A stretch of DNA of 50,632 bases from a virus: IMG/VR virus record IMGVR_UViG_3300010885_028183, positions 1 to 50,632 of that record. One strand, 5' to 3'. This document shows, one piece after another, positions 25,901-32,730 of the stretch (position 1 is the stretch's first letter; each line of letters begins with the position of its first letter). The translations under genes were made by a program, and so were the position numbers. The notes below the pieces were generated by a model. That model had not been told where the DNA came from, did no database searches, and saw only the letters and a program-made list of their open reading frames with translations.

Positions 25901-27022
25901 TGAATTAAGCGTGAGATCTATTTGATTATTGTTTGTATTTATATTAGTATAAGCTGTATCAAGTATGTTTTTAGGTGTCGGCACTATACTTATTGGACTG
26001 CAAGTGCTTTTTTCATTTGCATCATAAACATATCTAGTCTTAAATCTAAATAATTTATTTGTTAAGTTATTAGTATTTCTACTTGTGTTATTGCTATATA
26101 TAGCTGTAGGGGGAAATAGTGGTGGTCTTTTTGCCACATCGATGATATCTCTTGTAACGGGAACATATTCCCTTGCTTTAAATCTTGCTATATCCATGAA
26201 TGTAGGTCTTCCCAAGCTGTCTAAGAAGAAAAGCAAATCTCCCTCACCCATTTCAGCACTCCTATTGTATACATTTATTGATGTTATTTTATTATACCTT
26301 TGAAATCCAAGTATATCAATATTTCCACTATCTACTAAATTTGTAAATATCGGGGAAATCGTTCTAGTCGCATTATCATACTCTAACACTAAATGATAAT
26401 CCATAGAGTTCCATATGAAATATATAACAGTATCAGTAACTTGATTTGCATAAGCTCCTATACAAAAATTAAAACCATAAGAAGGCTTTGCAATTGTTGT
26501 GTTATAATATATATAAGTATTACTTCCTCCCCCCGTAGTTAAAAAACTAAATTTAAATTGAGATAACGTAGGGTTAACAACTACAGATGAAATTGCAGAT
26601 AATCCCGGAGCTGCTATTGTATTCATTGATAATACTAATCCATTAGTGATACTTTGAAGAGTGTCATTATAACTAGTAGTATAAGTAGCCACCAATGTAA
26701 CTACGTTTCCCGGAACTGTTTTTAAATAAACATTGATAACAAATCCATTCGGCATGGCATAATCAGAAGCAAAGCTAATAGTTTGATTTACTTGAAAACC
26801 TACAGTAGTAGAAGATGCTGTTATGTTTATTAAAGACGAATATTGAGGATAAGTATAGTTGACCAACTGATTCCCTACTATATTAGTAATAGCCTTATCG
26901 TTAGATCCTTCTATAGCATCTTTTGTTATATTTAGCCCATCTATGTATGCATTTCTAGGTATATTATATAATGCATCATCTAAATTTAATCCACCACTGA
27001 AGTCTGATTTTATTTCTATCAT
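22925..27022 (-). CDS. Large tail protein, tail tube/hub ('muzzle'-type) (1365 aa)
   Basis: A 1365-aa beta-rich protein starting MIEIKSDFSGGLNLDDALYN, a start (FSGGLNxDxA...) typical of tail tubular protein B and crAss-like stabilisation or muzzle proteins. Several repeated beta modules of the form INVYIHSKTAIT.KILIATYTT and INVYLKTVPGN.VTLVATYTT occur near 80, 460 and 650, pointing to inserted copies of one domain. The middle contains SFGIQFTGTP and YSYGDIMRFKVRDRF. No signal peptide. It follows the 257-aa adaptor and precedes the ejection genes, the order of T7 gp11-gp12-gp13. It probably forms the tail nozzle and contacts the fibres. Confidence 0.7.
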   Translation of the reverse strand: MIEIKSDFSGGLNLDDALYNIPRNAYIDGLNITKDAIEGSNDKAITNIVGNQLVNYTYPQYSSLINITASSTTVGFQVNQTISFASDYAMPNGFVINVYLKTVPGNVVTLVATYTTSYNDTLQSITNGLVLSMNTIAAPGLSAISSVVVNPTLSQFKFSFLTTGGGSNTYIYYNTTIAKPSYGFNFCIGAYANQVTDTVIYFIWNSMDYHLVLEYDNATRTISPIFTNLVDSGNIDILGFQRYNKITSINVYNRSAEMGEGDLLFFLDSLGRPTFMDIARFKAREYVPVTRDIIDVAKRPPLFPPTAIYSNNTSRNTNNLTNKLFRFKTRYVYDANEKSTCSPISIVPTPKNILDTAYTNINTNNNQIDLTLNSGDKDVKKVELLMSYVNKTNDWSDFALVDTIDKSASNLLRGSFTLTYPAPFFTPFCLMPFNGYVIPGITVIIRVVRDVDPPNISYTVASYTTVVGDTMGTLTDNLVTQLDASARIGAVVGKDGDSVIFFSLLAGYSMESGNPLAIRNGLTITYPAGAGDFNNIQFSYSFYNDSTYPVIDINESIQLFDYVPTYANAQEMPNGNVLMYGGITEGYDRDLLPDVVNTILTRESASIPSGNLSARVYSIYDEYTSFGIQFTGTPVTGTVINVYIHSKTAITTKILIATYTTIAGDSGATIAYKLYLSALSSVGVNLDYIAYQDNYLIIYCYLTYKFDSIDITAPSFTQDYNSTPTFLFSTSRKIGIAYFDNKGKTNGILYNGGIKFPAYAENAGHTSVLLPYINTKVFHQPPTWAYSYGFYLTKESTQFLFWETIGQKEDTDFYYFNITNLVEYQKSSPTVTAVLSYTFQDGDRLRLIKKISTNTIYNETYNTAIEGQVVDPAGISPVGTYIKIKKSTPFTGISGLVGSDAYVIQLLRPSQPQPNGINEVYYEFGQQYPVGNPGLSSRYHIGMVASQNLETNAPAEFNFYQGDVYFRFRSYAFTNLSGRSVGIFPALDRNFVDNYISASNSIDGRSNIIDINARKAYYSTLVRFSEAYQPNTNINGTNRFYPNNFDEYDYSYGDIMRFKVRDRFVRVFQKLKVGQVPLYNQILKEQNKESLVVTDRLLNPIQYYIGDVGIGDNSESLASYNFADYFTSNIKGVICRVSQDGVKFISIDRSIDSWAWKQVSARSGNYKIYGCFDQILGNYIMALEAVAGTNPQPAYTLLYGENENSFDTFLSYHPEMMANLGVLFISFKDGQLYTHDSSVYNNFYGAQYDSSITFVFNEAPLDKKTFLAVGEVASQVWDVPEIITDLNSYGTTKMQSNLVDSDFAELEGSFEATILKDQNSIGGLIEGDTMKGKVITMKFRAKDPTSLVSLNLLSLKYINSPLNNR

Positions 27023-27049
27023 TTTATAAATTGAGCTATATTAATTATA

Positions 27050-27823
27050 TTAAGCCTTGACAGTTAACCTCTGAGACTGCATATTAAGTTCATAAGCTTC
27101 AGTTGCTCTGAATGGCTTATATCTTGCTATTGCTAGTCTTCTTTCATTATAGTATTCGTGTCTACGGTCTCTCTTATCCCCAAGGTTACCCTTTCTTGTT
27201 GATGGCATACTCTTTATGTCTTTCCAAGCTAAATAGGCTATAATCGCTTCTTTGAAATGGATGGGAACATAATAGTCTTGTCCATCAGCAGCTGGGGCTG
27301 ACAAATACTCTAATATTATATATTCGTAACCATAAGATTCATTTAATAATATAATCCCTGCATGAGCATCTATCTTAAAGCTTCCTACAAATGGAGCTCC
27401 ACTAGGTACACCATATAAAGCACCAAATGTGCTTCCATTCCAAAAGTTATAAAATATTCCATTAGATGGTGCTGCCCAATCAAATAAACTGCTATCTTGA
27501 GTTTTTTGTAGTCTTTCGGGAAGTAGATCTGCGTAAGTAGTCAATTTATTATTGTAAACCAATGGTATGACTTCCCCTTTAGAGTTAAGTACTCCTACTT
27601 TAGAATAATTTAAGTAATCTTGGGGAAGAGTTACTGTAAGGTTTGCATTAACTGGTAACTTAGCTGATTTTATTCTATAAAAAAAATCTAATCCTAGCTC
27701 ATCCATAGCACGAAAAGCTAACTGAGTTAGCTTAAATTGTCTGTGAACACTTTGCTCACTTTCATCCATATAGGCAGTTACACAATCATTAATATTGACA
27801 AACTGTAGATGTGGGTTACCCAT
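27050..27823 (-). CDS. Tail adaptor / head-to-tail ring protein (257 aa)
   Basis: A 257-aa protein with the features of podovirus adaptors (T7 gp11-like, crAss-like ring): helical start with FKLTQLAFRAMDELGLDFFY, a beta section PVNANLTVTLPQDYLNYSKVGVLN, and a C-terminal helix HFKEAIIAYLAWKDIKSMP. The 'Y.KVGV+N..GEVIPL' pattern is frequent in Bacteroidetes podophages. It lies between the GroES gene and the 1365-aa tail protein. It probably joins the portal ring to the tail. Confidence 0.65.
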   Translation of the reverse strand: MGNPHLQFVNINDCVTAYMDESEQSVHRQFKLTQLAFRAMDELGLDFFYRIKSAKLPVNANLTVTLPQDYLNYSKVGVLNSKGEVIPLVYNNKLTTYADLLPERLQKTQDSSLFDWAAPSNGIFYNFWNGSTFGALYGVPSGAPFVGSFKIDAHAGIILLNESYGYEYIILEYLSAPAADGQDYYVPIHFKEAIIAYLAWKDIKSMPSTRKGNLGDKRDRRHEYYNERRLAIARYKPFRATEAYELNMQSQRLTVKA

Positions 27824-27836
27824 TTATTATTTTTTT

Positions 27837-28103
27837 TTACATTGTTGCTAATATCTCTACATCTTCCATGATGTAATAAAGCTGACCATCTTCTTCTACG
27901 GGAATTCCCCAATTCTTTATTCTAAAGCCTATATCTCCGGGCTTCAGTGTCATTGGTTTGTTTGGCGTTCCACTTCCCACAGCCACAACTTCAACTTTAC
28001 ATCCATCTTTTCTTAAGCTCTCAGGTACTATTATACCACCTGAAGACATCTCGTCTTCTTTAAAGGCTTTAACTAGGATTTTGTTTTTAATCGGTTTTAT
28101 CAT
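27837..28103 (-). CDS. groES-like: GroES-like co-chaperonin (88 aa)
   Basis: An 88-aa Cpn10 protein: KPIKNKILVKAFKEDEMSSG is the first strand and mobile loop, GGIIVPES the loop end that binds GroEL, VEVVAVGSG the central strand, LKPGDIGF the roof region, and YYIMEDVEILATM the final strand. It is slightly shorter than bacterial GroES (about 97 aa). T4 gp31 shows that phages use such proteins with host GroEL to fold capsid protein. No GroEL is present, so it must use the host one. It lies inside the neck-gene cluster, so it is made late with the virion parts, which agrees with a capsid- or tail-folding role. Confidence 0.88.
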   Translation of the reverse strand: MIKPIKNKILVKAFKEDEMSSGGIIVPESLRKDGCKVEVVAVGSGTPNKPMTLKPGDIGFRIKNWGIPVEEDGQLYYIMEDVEILATM

Positions 28104-28108
28104 AAATT

Positions 28109-28729
28109 TTAGTTTGACACTCCATCATTTGTTTGATCTTGTGGTTGTTTTCTTTCTATCATTAGTGCTTGAATAACATACGCTGTTATTGTTGGGATAT
28201 AGTCTGCAGGTACATTTAAAGTACTAGTCAAACTAGAATCCCCTCCACTTATTAAAGTAGCTGTTGCTGTATATTGGCTAAGTGTTAATGTGCTTAATAT
28301 ATAGGCAGTACTTCCCTCGGTGTAATATAATAATTTATTTGGAATAGTCTTCATTGTAGAGGCATATCCTTTTTGATTTATACTTAAGGGAATACAATCT
28401 AAACTTATTTGACCGTCTCCATTCTTTAATCTCAAATTAGAAACTCCTTCATTTTGACCTACTCCCATTGGGACTTCGGGAAGTGTTAACCTCCATAAAA
28501 AATTCTCATCTTTTGAAATTGTCAATCCTTTAAATGTGGTATGGAAACTATTGTTAACATACCCAACACCATCTAATTGTATAGCCTCTTTATAGTTCTG
28601 TTTTACTGCTAATCCAATTCCCTGATTTATATATTGATTAACTAAATTAGGAGTTATAGAAGCATCATCTGATGGCTGACCACCGTAAACCTCTCTAAGT
28701 ATTTGCTCTATAAGTTGCTGTCTTGTCAT
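28109..28729 (-). CDS. Head-tail connector / ring protein (206 aa)
   Basis: A 206-aa protein with a helical start (TRQQLIEQILREVYGGQPSD, NLVNQYINQGIGLAVKQNY) and a beta-rich second half with FLWRLTLPEVPMGVGQNEGV and TLNVPADYIPTITAYVIQAL. This pattern of N-terminal helices plus LPxVPxGVG strand is seen in Bacteroidetes podophage connector proteins. It lies among the neck genes, 5 bases upstream of GroES. Likely one ring of the neck. Confidence 0.6.
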   Translation of the reverse strand: MTRQQLIEQILREVYGGQPSDDASITPNLVNQYINQGIGLAVKQNYKEAIQLDGVGYVNNSFHTTFKGLTISKDENFLWRLTLPEVPMGVGQNEGVSNLRLKNGDGQISLDCIPLSINQKGYASTMKTIPNKLLYYTEGSTAYILSTLTLSQYTATATLISGGDSSLTSTLNVPADYIPTITAYVIQALMIERKQPQDQTNDGVSN

Positions 28730-28738
28730 TTTATTTTT

Positions 28739-28861
28739 TTATTTACCTTGACCTCTATATTTAGATACAAGCTTATCCTTTGGACTTCTAGACTTCTTAG
28801 CCTTTCCGCTTTTTCTTTTACCAAAACTTAATTTAGTACTGTTACCTAATACTTTTGCCAT
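28739..28861 (-). CDS. Small basic phage protein (40 aa)
   Basis: ATG at 28861-28859, TAA at 28741-28739. The product MAKVLGNSTKLSFGKRKSGK followed by AKKSRSPKDK and ending KYRGQGK is strongly basic. Small proteins with SFGKRKxGKAKKS and a YRGQG end recur in Bacteroidetes phage neck regions, so I believe it is real. Likely nucleic-acid or capsid-interior binding, by charge only. Confidence 0.65.
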   Translation of the reverse strand: MAKVLGNSTKLSFGKRKSGKAKKSRSPKDKLVSKYRGQGK

Positions 28862-28865
28862 AACT

Positions 28866-30782
28866 TTATATGCTTGACAATTTCCACATTATCCAAACAT
28901 TAGTTGATACATATTGGAATACATATATTTTATTAGATGCAGTTCCAGCACTAAATACGTTAGTATTTGTATTACTACCAGCAGAAAATATATAATTTGA
29001 TGCACCACTAGCTACTTTTAAATCAAGAGTAGGATCTACATTGGATATATAATAAATATCACCAACTGTTGGGCTAAGAGGTAGTTTTACATAAGTACCA
29101 GTGTCTTTTGATACATTAGTAAATGTTTTTGTTATAGGATTTGCGTTTGTTGAATTTGTTCCCGTAACAGATAAAAGTTCGAAACTAAATGAAGAGCCGC
29201 TACCAACCAATGCTAATGTTCCACTTGCATCGGGAAGTTCATATGTCCTATTCCCTGTTAAATTAATATGCGATATTCTAGCATTATTAGTTCCATCAGA
29301 TAATACTAATTGGCTATTAGCACTTGCAGCTGCATATGATCCAAGCAAACTTACATTGCTATATGCATTATTTAAACCTGCATGATCTCCAAGTGCATTT
29401 ACATCAACCCCTGAATTGCTTTGTGCTGCATATCCACCTAATGCATTTACATTATCCCCTGAATTTAGATATGCTGCATAATTAATAAAAGCATTTACAG
29501 CATTACCTGTATTTTGGTTTGCTGCATTTTCACCTAATGCATTTACAGCACTACCTGAATTTTGTCTTGCTGCTTGATTACCCAAGCCATTTACACCAGT
29601 TCCTGAATTTAGATATGCAGCAGTATTACCTAATGCATTTACGTTAGTCCCAGTGTTAGCTTGTGCAGCCGATGTACCAAATCCATTAATTTCTGTTCCA
29701 CCTATTGTACCACTTCCTGCACTTGTCCCTTGAAAATTCCTTCCGTTAGTTAAATTCTTATTTGTACCAGCTGTTGTTACTTGCAATGTATTGTTCGTAT
29801 CTACATAAGTTTTTACAGCTTGTTGAGAAGGGTACAAAGTGTTACTTGTTCCCAAAGCTCCACTAGTAGACTTATTAAGAACATTCTCAGGAGTAAATCC
29901 TAATCCTACGTTTAATATATTCCAATTAGCAGCAGTTTGTCCGGGAGTATCTATTAGAGCTCTAAAACTAACACCAGTAACTACAGCAGTAGTTCCCATG
30001 TATCCATTAGCACTACAATACCATAAATCTCCTTTCTTAATAGCTCCAGCAGTTCCACTTCCTCCTGTTGTTGGAAATGCTCCCGGAGATGTAACTCCCG
30101 GAGTATAATTTCCCCTATCATTCAATAAACCTACAACCAATGAATCTGTATATGTTTTTGTAGCTTTGACAGAAGGATACTTTACATCACTTGATCCATC
30201 AGTAGCAACATCTAAAGACTTATTAGCTACATTTTCAGCTGTATATCCTATAGATACTATAGGGGAAGCAGGTGTTGAGCTATCTACAGTTATACCTGTA
30301 CCTGCAACTATAGAAGTAACAGTTCCAGAACCTCCTTGATTTTGATTAGCAAGTGCAGATAAGTATGATTCAGTTTGAGAAGCAAAGTATCTTGTATTTT
30401 TAAATTGCAAATAAGAATTTATTCCAGTAGTTGCATCTACATTTGTCCAAATTGAAACTCCACTTGCAGGGAAAGAATATGTTACTCCTGCAGGAATTAA
30501 AGGGTTTGTGTTTATTGCTAAAATAGTAGCTTGTACTTGGGAAGTAATACCAAGATTAGCAGCTGCTAGCAATGTTGCCATACTTTCTGAAACATAAAAT
30601 GTTTGCAATTCTAAAGGATTGCTTGCATTTGGATAACAAAGTATAGCGGATTGAACTTCTGGTATATTAGATCCAGAAAATTCTCTCATAGCTATATCAC
30701 TAGTCAGGAAAGATAGAGAGATAGGGGTCTTTTGTGGATTTCCGTCTATCTGATAAACTGTAGCTTGTATTTGATTTGCCAT
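28866..30782 (-). CDS. Fibre/adhesin protein with YadA-like repeats (638 aa)
   Basis: Domains in order: an N-domain of about 80 residues (MANQIQATVY...YPNASNPLELQTFYVSES) that resembles the whole 83-aa protein at 43068; a linker and fibre motifs (VTSIVAGTGITVDSSTPASP, then two copies of a YPSVKATKTYTDS / YPSQQAVKTYVDT module near 205 and 320); about seven 16-17-residue repeats of the form GxxVNALGxxAAxxNSG at 365-475, like the beta-roll of YadA heads; and a C-terminal part with NRTYELPDASGTLALVG. It lies between two neck genes, so it could be a head or neck fibre rather than a tail fibre. No signal peptide. Confidence 0.65.
   Translation of the reverse strand: MANQIQATVYQIDGNPQKTPISLSFLTSDIAMREFSGSNIPEVQSAILCYPNASNPLELQTFYVSESMATLLAAANLGITSQVQATILAINTNPLIPAGVTYSFPASGVSIWTNVDATTGINSYLQFKNTRYFASQTESYLSALANQNQGGSGTVTSIVAGTGITVDSSTPASPIVSIGYTAENVANKSLDVATDGSSDVKYPSVKATKTYTDSLVVGLLNDRGNYTPGVTSPGAFPTTGGSGTAGAIKKGDLWYCSANGYMGTTAVVTGVSFRALIDTPGQTAANWNILNVGLGFTPENVLNKSTSGALGTSNTLYPSQQAVKTYVDTNNTLQVTTAGTNKNLTNGRNFQGTSAGSGTIGGTEINGFGTSAAQANTGTNVNALGNTAAYLNSGTGVNGLGNQAARQNSGSAVNALGENAANQNTGNAVNAFINYAAYLNSGDNVNALGGYAAQSNSGVDVNALGDHAGLNNAYSNVSLLGSYAAASANSQLVLSDGTNNARISHINLTGNRTYELPDASGTLALVGSGSSFSFELLSVTGTNSTNANPITKTFTNVSKDTGTYVKLPLSPTVGDIYYISNVDPTLDLKVASGASNYIFSAGSNTNTNVFSAGTASNKIYVFQYVSTNVWIMWKLSSI
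29370..29690 (-). repeat. Coding repeats, VNALG/AA/NSG units
   Basis: About seven imperfect copies of a 48- to 51-base coding repeat (GCATTTAC and GAATT/GTATT signatures on the plus strand) encoding the YadA-like 16-17-residue unit. It is not a CRISPR array: units are coding, contiguous and lack spacers. Confidence 0.7.
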
Positions 30783-30813
30783 TTTAAAATATTTATTTTT
30801 ATTTGTTTTTTAT

Positions 30814-31707
30814 TTATTGCCCCTCTCTTTTTATTTGTTCTGCAAATTGAGATATAGCTTGTGATTGTAAATTTACACCAATTATTGATAATGCACGCTG
30901 AATTATGTCAAAAATTGTTGCAATATCCCAAATAGGGTCTGTTGAAACAATTGGACTACTAAAAGTAGCACCAGTTCCCCCTACACCTGCGAAGGTCATA
31001 GTTGGTGTAGTATTATTATATCCAGTACCATTATTAGTCATTACTATTGCAGTAACAACACCACCTGATATAGTAACTGTACCTGTAGCTTGTATGCCTC
31101 CACTTGGAGGAGCTGAGAAAGTAACAGTAGCAGAAGAATATCCACTTCCCCCAGTAATAACATTAGCTCCTTGTATTCCTGTTGTATAAACAGGTCTACT
31201 ATTGCTATCTTTTTTATAAGCCCAACTCATGTCTGTAGGATTCTTAACATAACTTACAATAGCAGTTCCCAAAGTAATAGGATAAAATCTAAATCCAGTA
31301 GGCTCTAATAAATAAATAGGATTAGATCCTACGGGGTCTATAGCACTGTTATAATAAGAATATAAACTATCCTGTTGTACAAACCTTACTCTTTCAAATG
31401 CTGTAGTCATAATAGCATCTGTTTGTAAATAATTAGATGGGTAAGGGGAAAACCCCGTAACATCAATAGTATTAGTCACCTTTACTATTATTGGTGATAA
31501 CCTTTGTCTGATTACGGAGTTTTGCCCAAATTCCACTCTAGCGACTGGTCTCCCGGGTGTATATGATTGAAAACTTCCAAGTAAATATGAAACATAAGAC
31601 TTTTGTGCTTGATTGATTACAGTATTAAATTGGGAAGGAGTAACATACCCCTGCTGATTTTTATTTGTAATATACTGCACTAATGTATAAACGTCATTTA
31701 TGTTCAT
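30814..31707 (-). CDS. Head-tail connector protein with inserted beta domain (297 aa)
   Basis: The outer parts belong to a connector/ring protein: an N-terminal helix (MNINDVYTLVQYITNKNQQG, FNTVINQAQKSYVSYLLGSF), a strand region, KNPTDMSWAYKKDSNSRPVY, and a C-terminal helix DIATIFDIIQRALSIIGVNL. Between about 187 and 265 lies an extra Gly/Thr-rich beta section with GGSGYSSATVTFSAPPSGG and VVTAIVMTNNGTGY, two strands-turns of the GSGY type seen in fibre and surface proteins. The rest reads through if this block is removed, so it looks like a domain insertion. It ends QFAEQIKREGQ. It probably sits at the portal-tail junction with the insert exposed. Confidence 0.6.
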   Translation of the reverse strand: MNINDVYTLVQYITNKNQQGYVTPSQFNTVINQAQKSYVSYLLGSFQSYTPGRPVARVEFGQNSVIRQRLSPIIVKVTNTIDVTGFSPYPSNYLQTDAIMTTAFERVRFVQQDSLYSYYNSAIDPVGSNPIYLLEPTGFRFYPITLGTAIVSYVKNPTDMSWAYKKDSNSRPVYTTGIQGANVITGGSGYSSATVTFSAPPSGGIQATGTVTISGGVVTAIVMTNNGTGYNNTTPTMTFAGVGGTGATFSSPIVSTDPIWDIATIFDIIQRALSIIGVNLQSQAISQFAEQIKREGQ

Positions 31708-31716
31708 CTTTATTTG

Positions 31717-32616
31717 TTATTTTATTTTACTATTTAATTGTTCTAAAAACATCATGCCTTCATCGCTATTAGTCATTGCTAATTCTACTAGATACTTATG
31801 CATCTCATTTCTTCTAGATGCAGGAACTTTTGCAATAAAACCTCCAGCTGACCATGAAACATTTCCGTTTTGTCCACCTATGTCAATCTTAGATTCGATT
31901 ATCGCTTTCTTAACTAAGAACGCAACCTCTACTTCTTTAGATTCTAAATTCTCTTGGAATTTCTTAGGGTCTCTCTTTGCAAATAGCATTAATTCCCTTT
32001 TTATTCCATCATCAGACTTAGGCTGACCTAATTCATCAAAGAACACTATTCCAAAGAAGCTAGCTAACTTACGAGCCTTAATCATTGGCATTTCTCTCGC
32101 AGCTATAGCCATATCAATTTCAAGCAATTCTTTCTTAAGAGCTTCAGCCTGTTGTTTAGCAGGATTGTACTCAAAGAATTCAAACTTACTGCCTGTTCTT
32201 CTATTTGGATTATCTATCAAATGTCGGCAATTTTTTATAAATTCCAACATTCTTTCATCCCATTTTGGAACTCTTAATATTCCAGATTCAAATTGCAAAG
32301 AACGTCTATTATTTCTTACGAAATCTTTATCTTTTAATTGTTCAATTAATTCTGTTGACCAAATGCTAGATGTTCCCGATAATAACCAAATCCTTTCTCT
32401 ATTCTTAGTTTTAGGATTTAAGATATCATCATCAATCCCATCTATATAAAGTCTTCCCTTTCTTTTCGTGTCTACCAACTTATAGATAATATATTCATCT
32501 TGAAGCTGAGTAGATCCTTGTATAGCGATATTAGCTATCTCTTGAGCTACATCGTTTTGTTCTAATGGATCTTGATATGTATCCATAGAAACTTGAACGT
32601 CTTTTAACTTTGCCAT
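31717..32616 (-). CDS. Conserved structural-region protein (299 aa)
   Basis: A 299-aa soluble protein, rich in Lys/Glu, largely helical, with ERIWLLSGTSSIWS (near 78), FEFFEYNPAKQQAEALKKEL (near 155) and NVSWSAGGFIAKVPASRR (near 250). No motif for a known enzyme. It lies between the capsid protein and the connector, so a virion or assembly role (completion protein, minor capsid) is inferred. I know similar unnamed proteins in this place in Bacteroidetes phages but no function. Confidence 0.55.
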   Translation of the reverse strand: MAKLKDVQVSMDTYQDPLEQNDVAQEIANIAIQGSTQLQDEYIIYKLVDTKRKGRLYIDGIDDDILNPKTKNRERIWLLSGTSSIWSTELIEQLKDKDFVRNNRRSLQFESGILRVPKWDERMLEFIKNCRHLIDNPNRRTGSKFEFFEYNPAKQQAEALKKELLEIDMAIAAREMPMIKARKLASFFGIVFFDELGQPKSDDGIKRELMLFAKRDPKKFQENLESKEVEVAFLVKKAIIESKIDIGGQNGNVSWSAGGFIAKVPASRRNEMHKYLVELAMTNSDEGMMFLEQLNSKIK

Positions 32617-32642
32617 TTTTTTAAGTTTTTATTTTATTTTAC

Positions 32643-32656
32643 TGGAAATATTTCCA
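32643..32656. promoter_or_regulatory. 14-bp perfect palindrome after the capsid gene
   Basis: TGGAAATATTTCCA is a perfect palindrome in the 114-base gap between the capsid gene and the next gene. It could be an operator or the base of a small stem; it is not followed by a T-run on either strand. Confidence 0.35.
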
Positions 32657-32685
32657 AACTCCATCTCGGAGCTTTTTTTAAAATA

Positions 32686-32707
32686 GGGGAAGAACTAAGT
32701 CTTCCCC
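32686..32707 (-). terminator. Terminator after the major capsid gene
   Basis: An 8-bp perfect stem GGGGAAGA / TCTTCCCC (32686-32693 with 32700-32707) with a 6-base loop lies 24 bases after the capsid stop on the minus strand and is followed in that direction by TATTTTAAAAAAA. It probably ends or attenuates the capsid message, allowing capsid protein to be made in excess over the neck genes. Confidence 0.65.
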
Positions 32708-32730
32708 CATAAATTTGAATAATCAACAGA

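Noticed and set aside
29370-29690. Regular repeats that could suggest a CRISPR array
   Set aside because: Repeats are contiguous, coding (YadA-like units) and without unique spacers.
31717-32616. Capsid maturation protease
   Set aside because: No Ser/His/Asp or ClpP/S78-like motif is visible in this gene or its neighbours.
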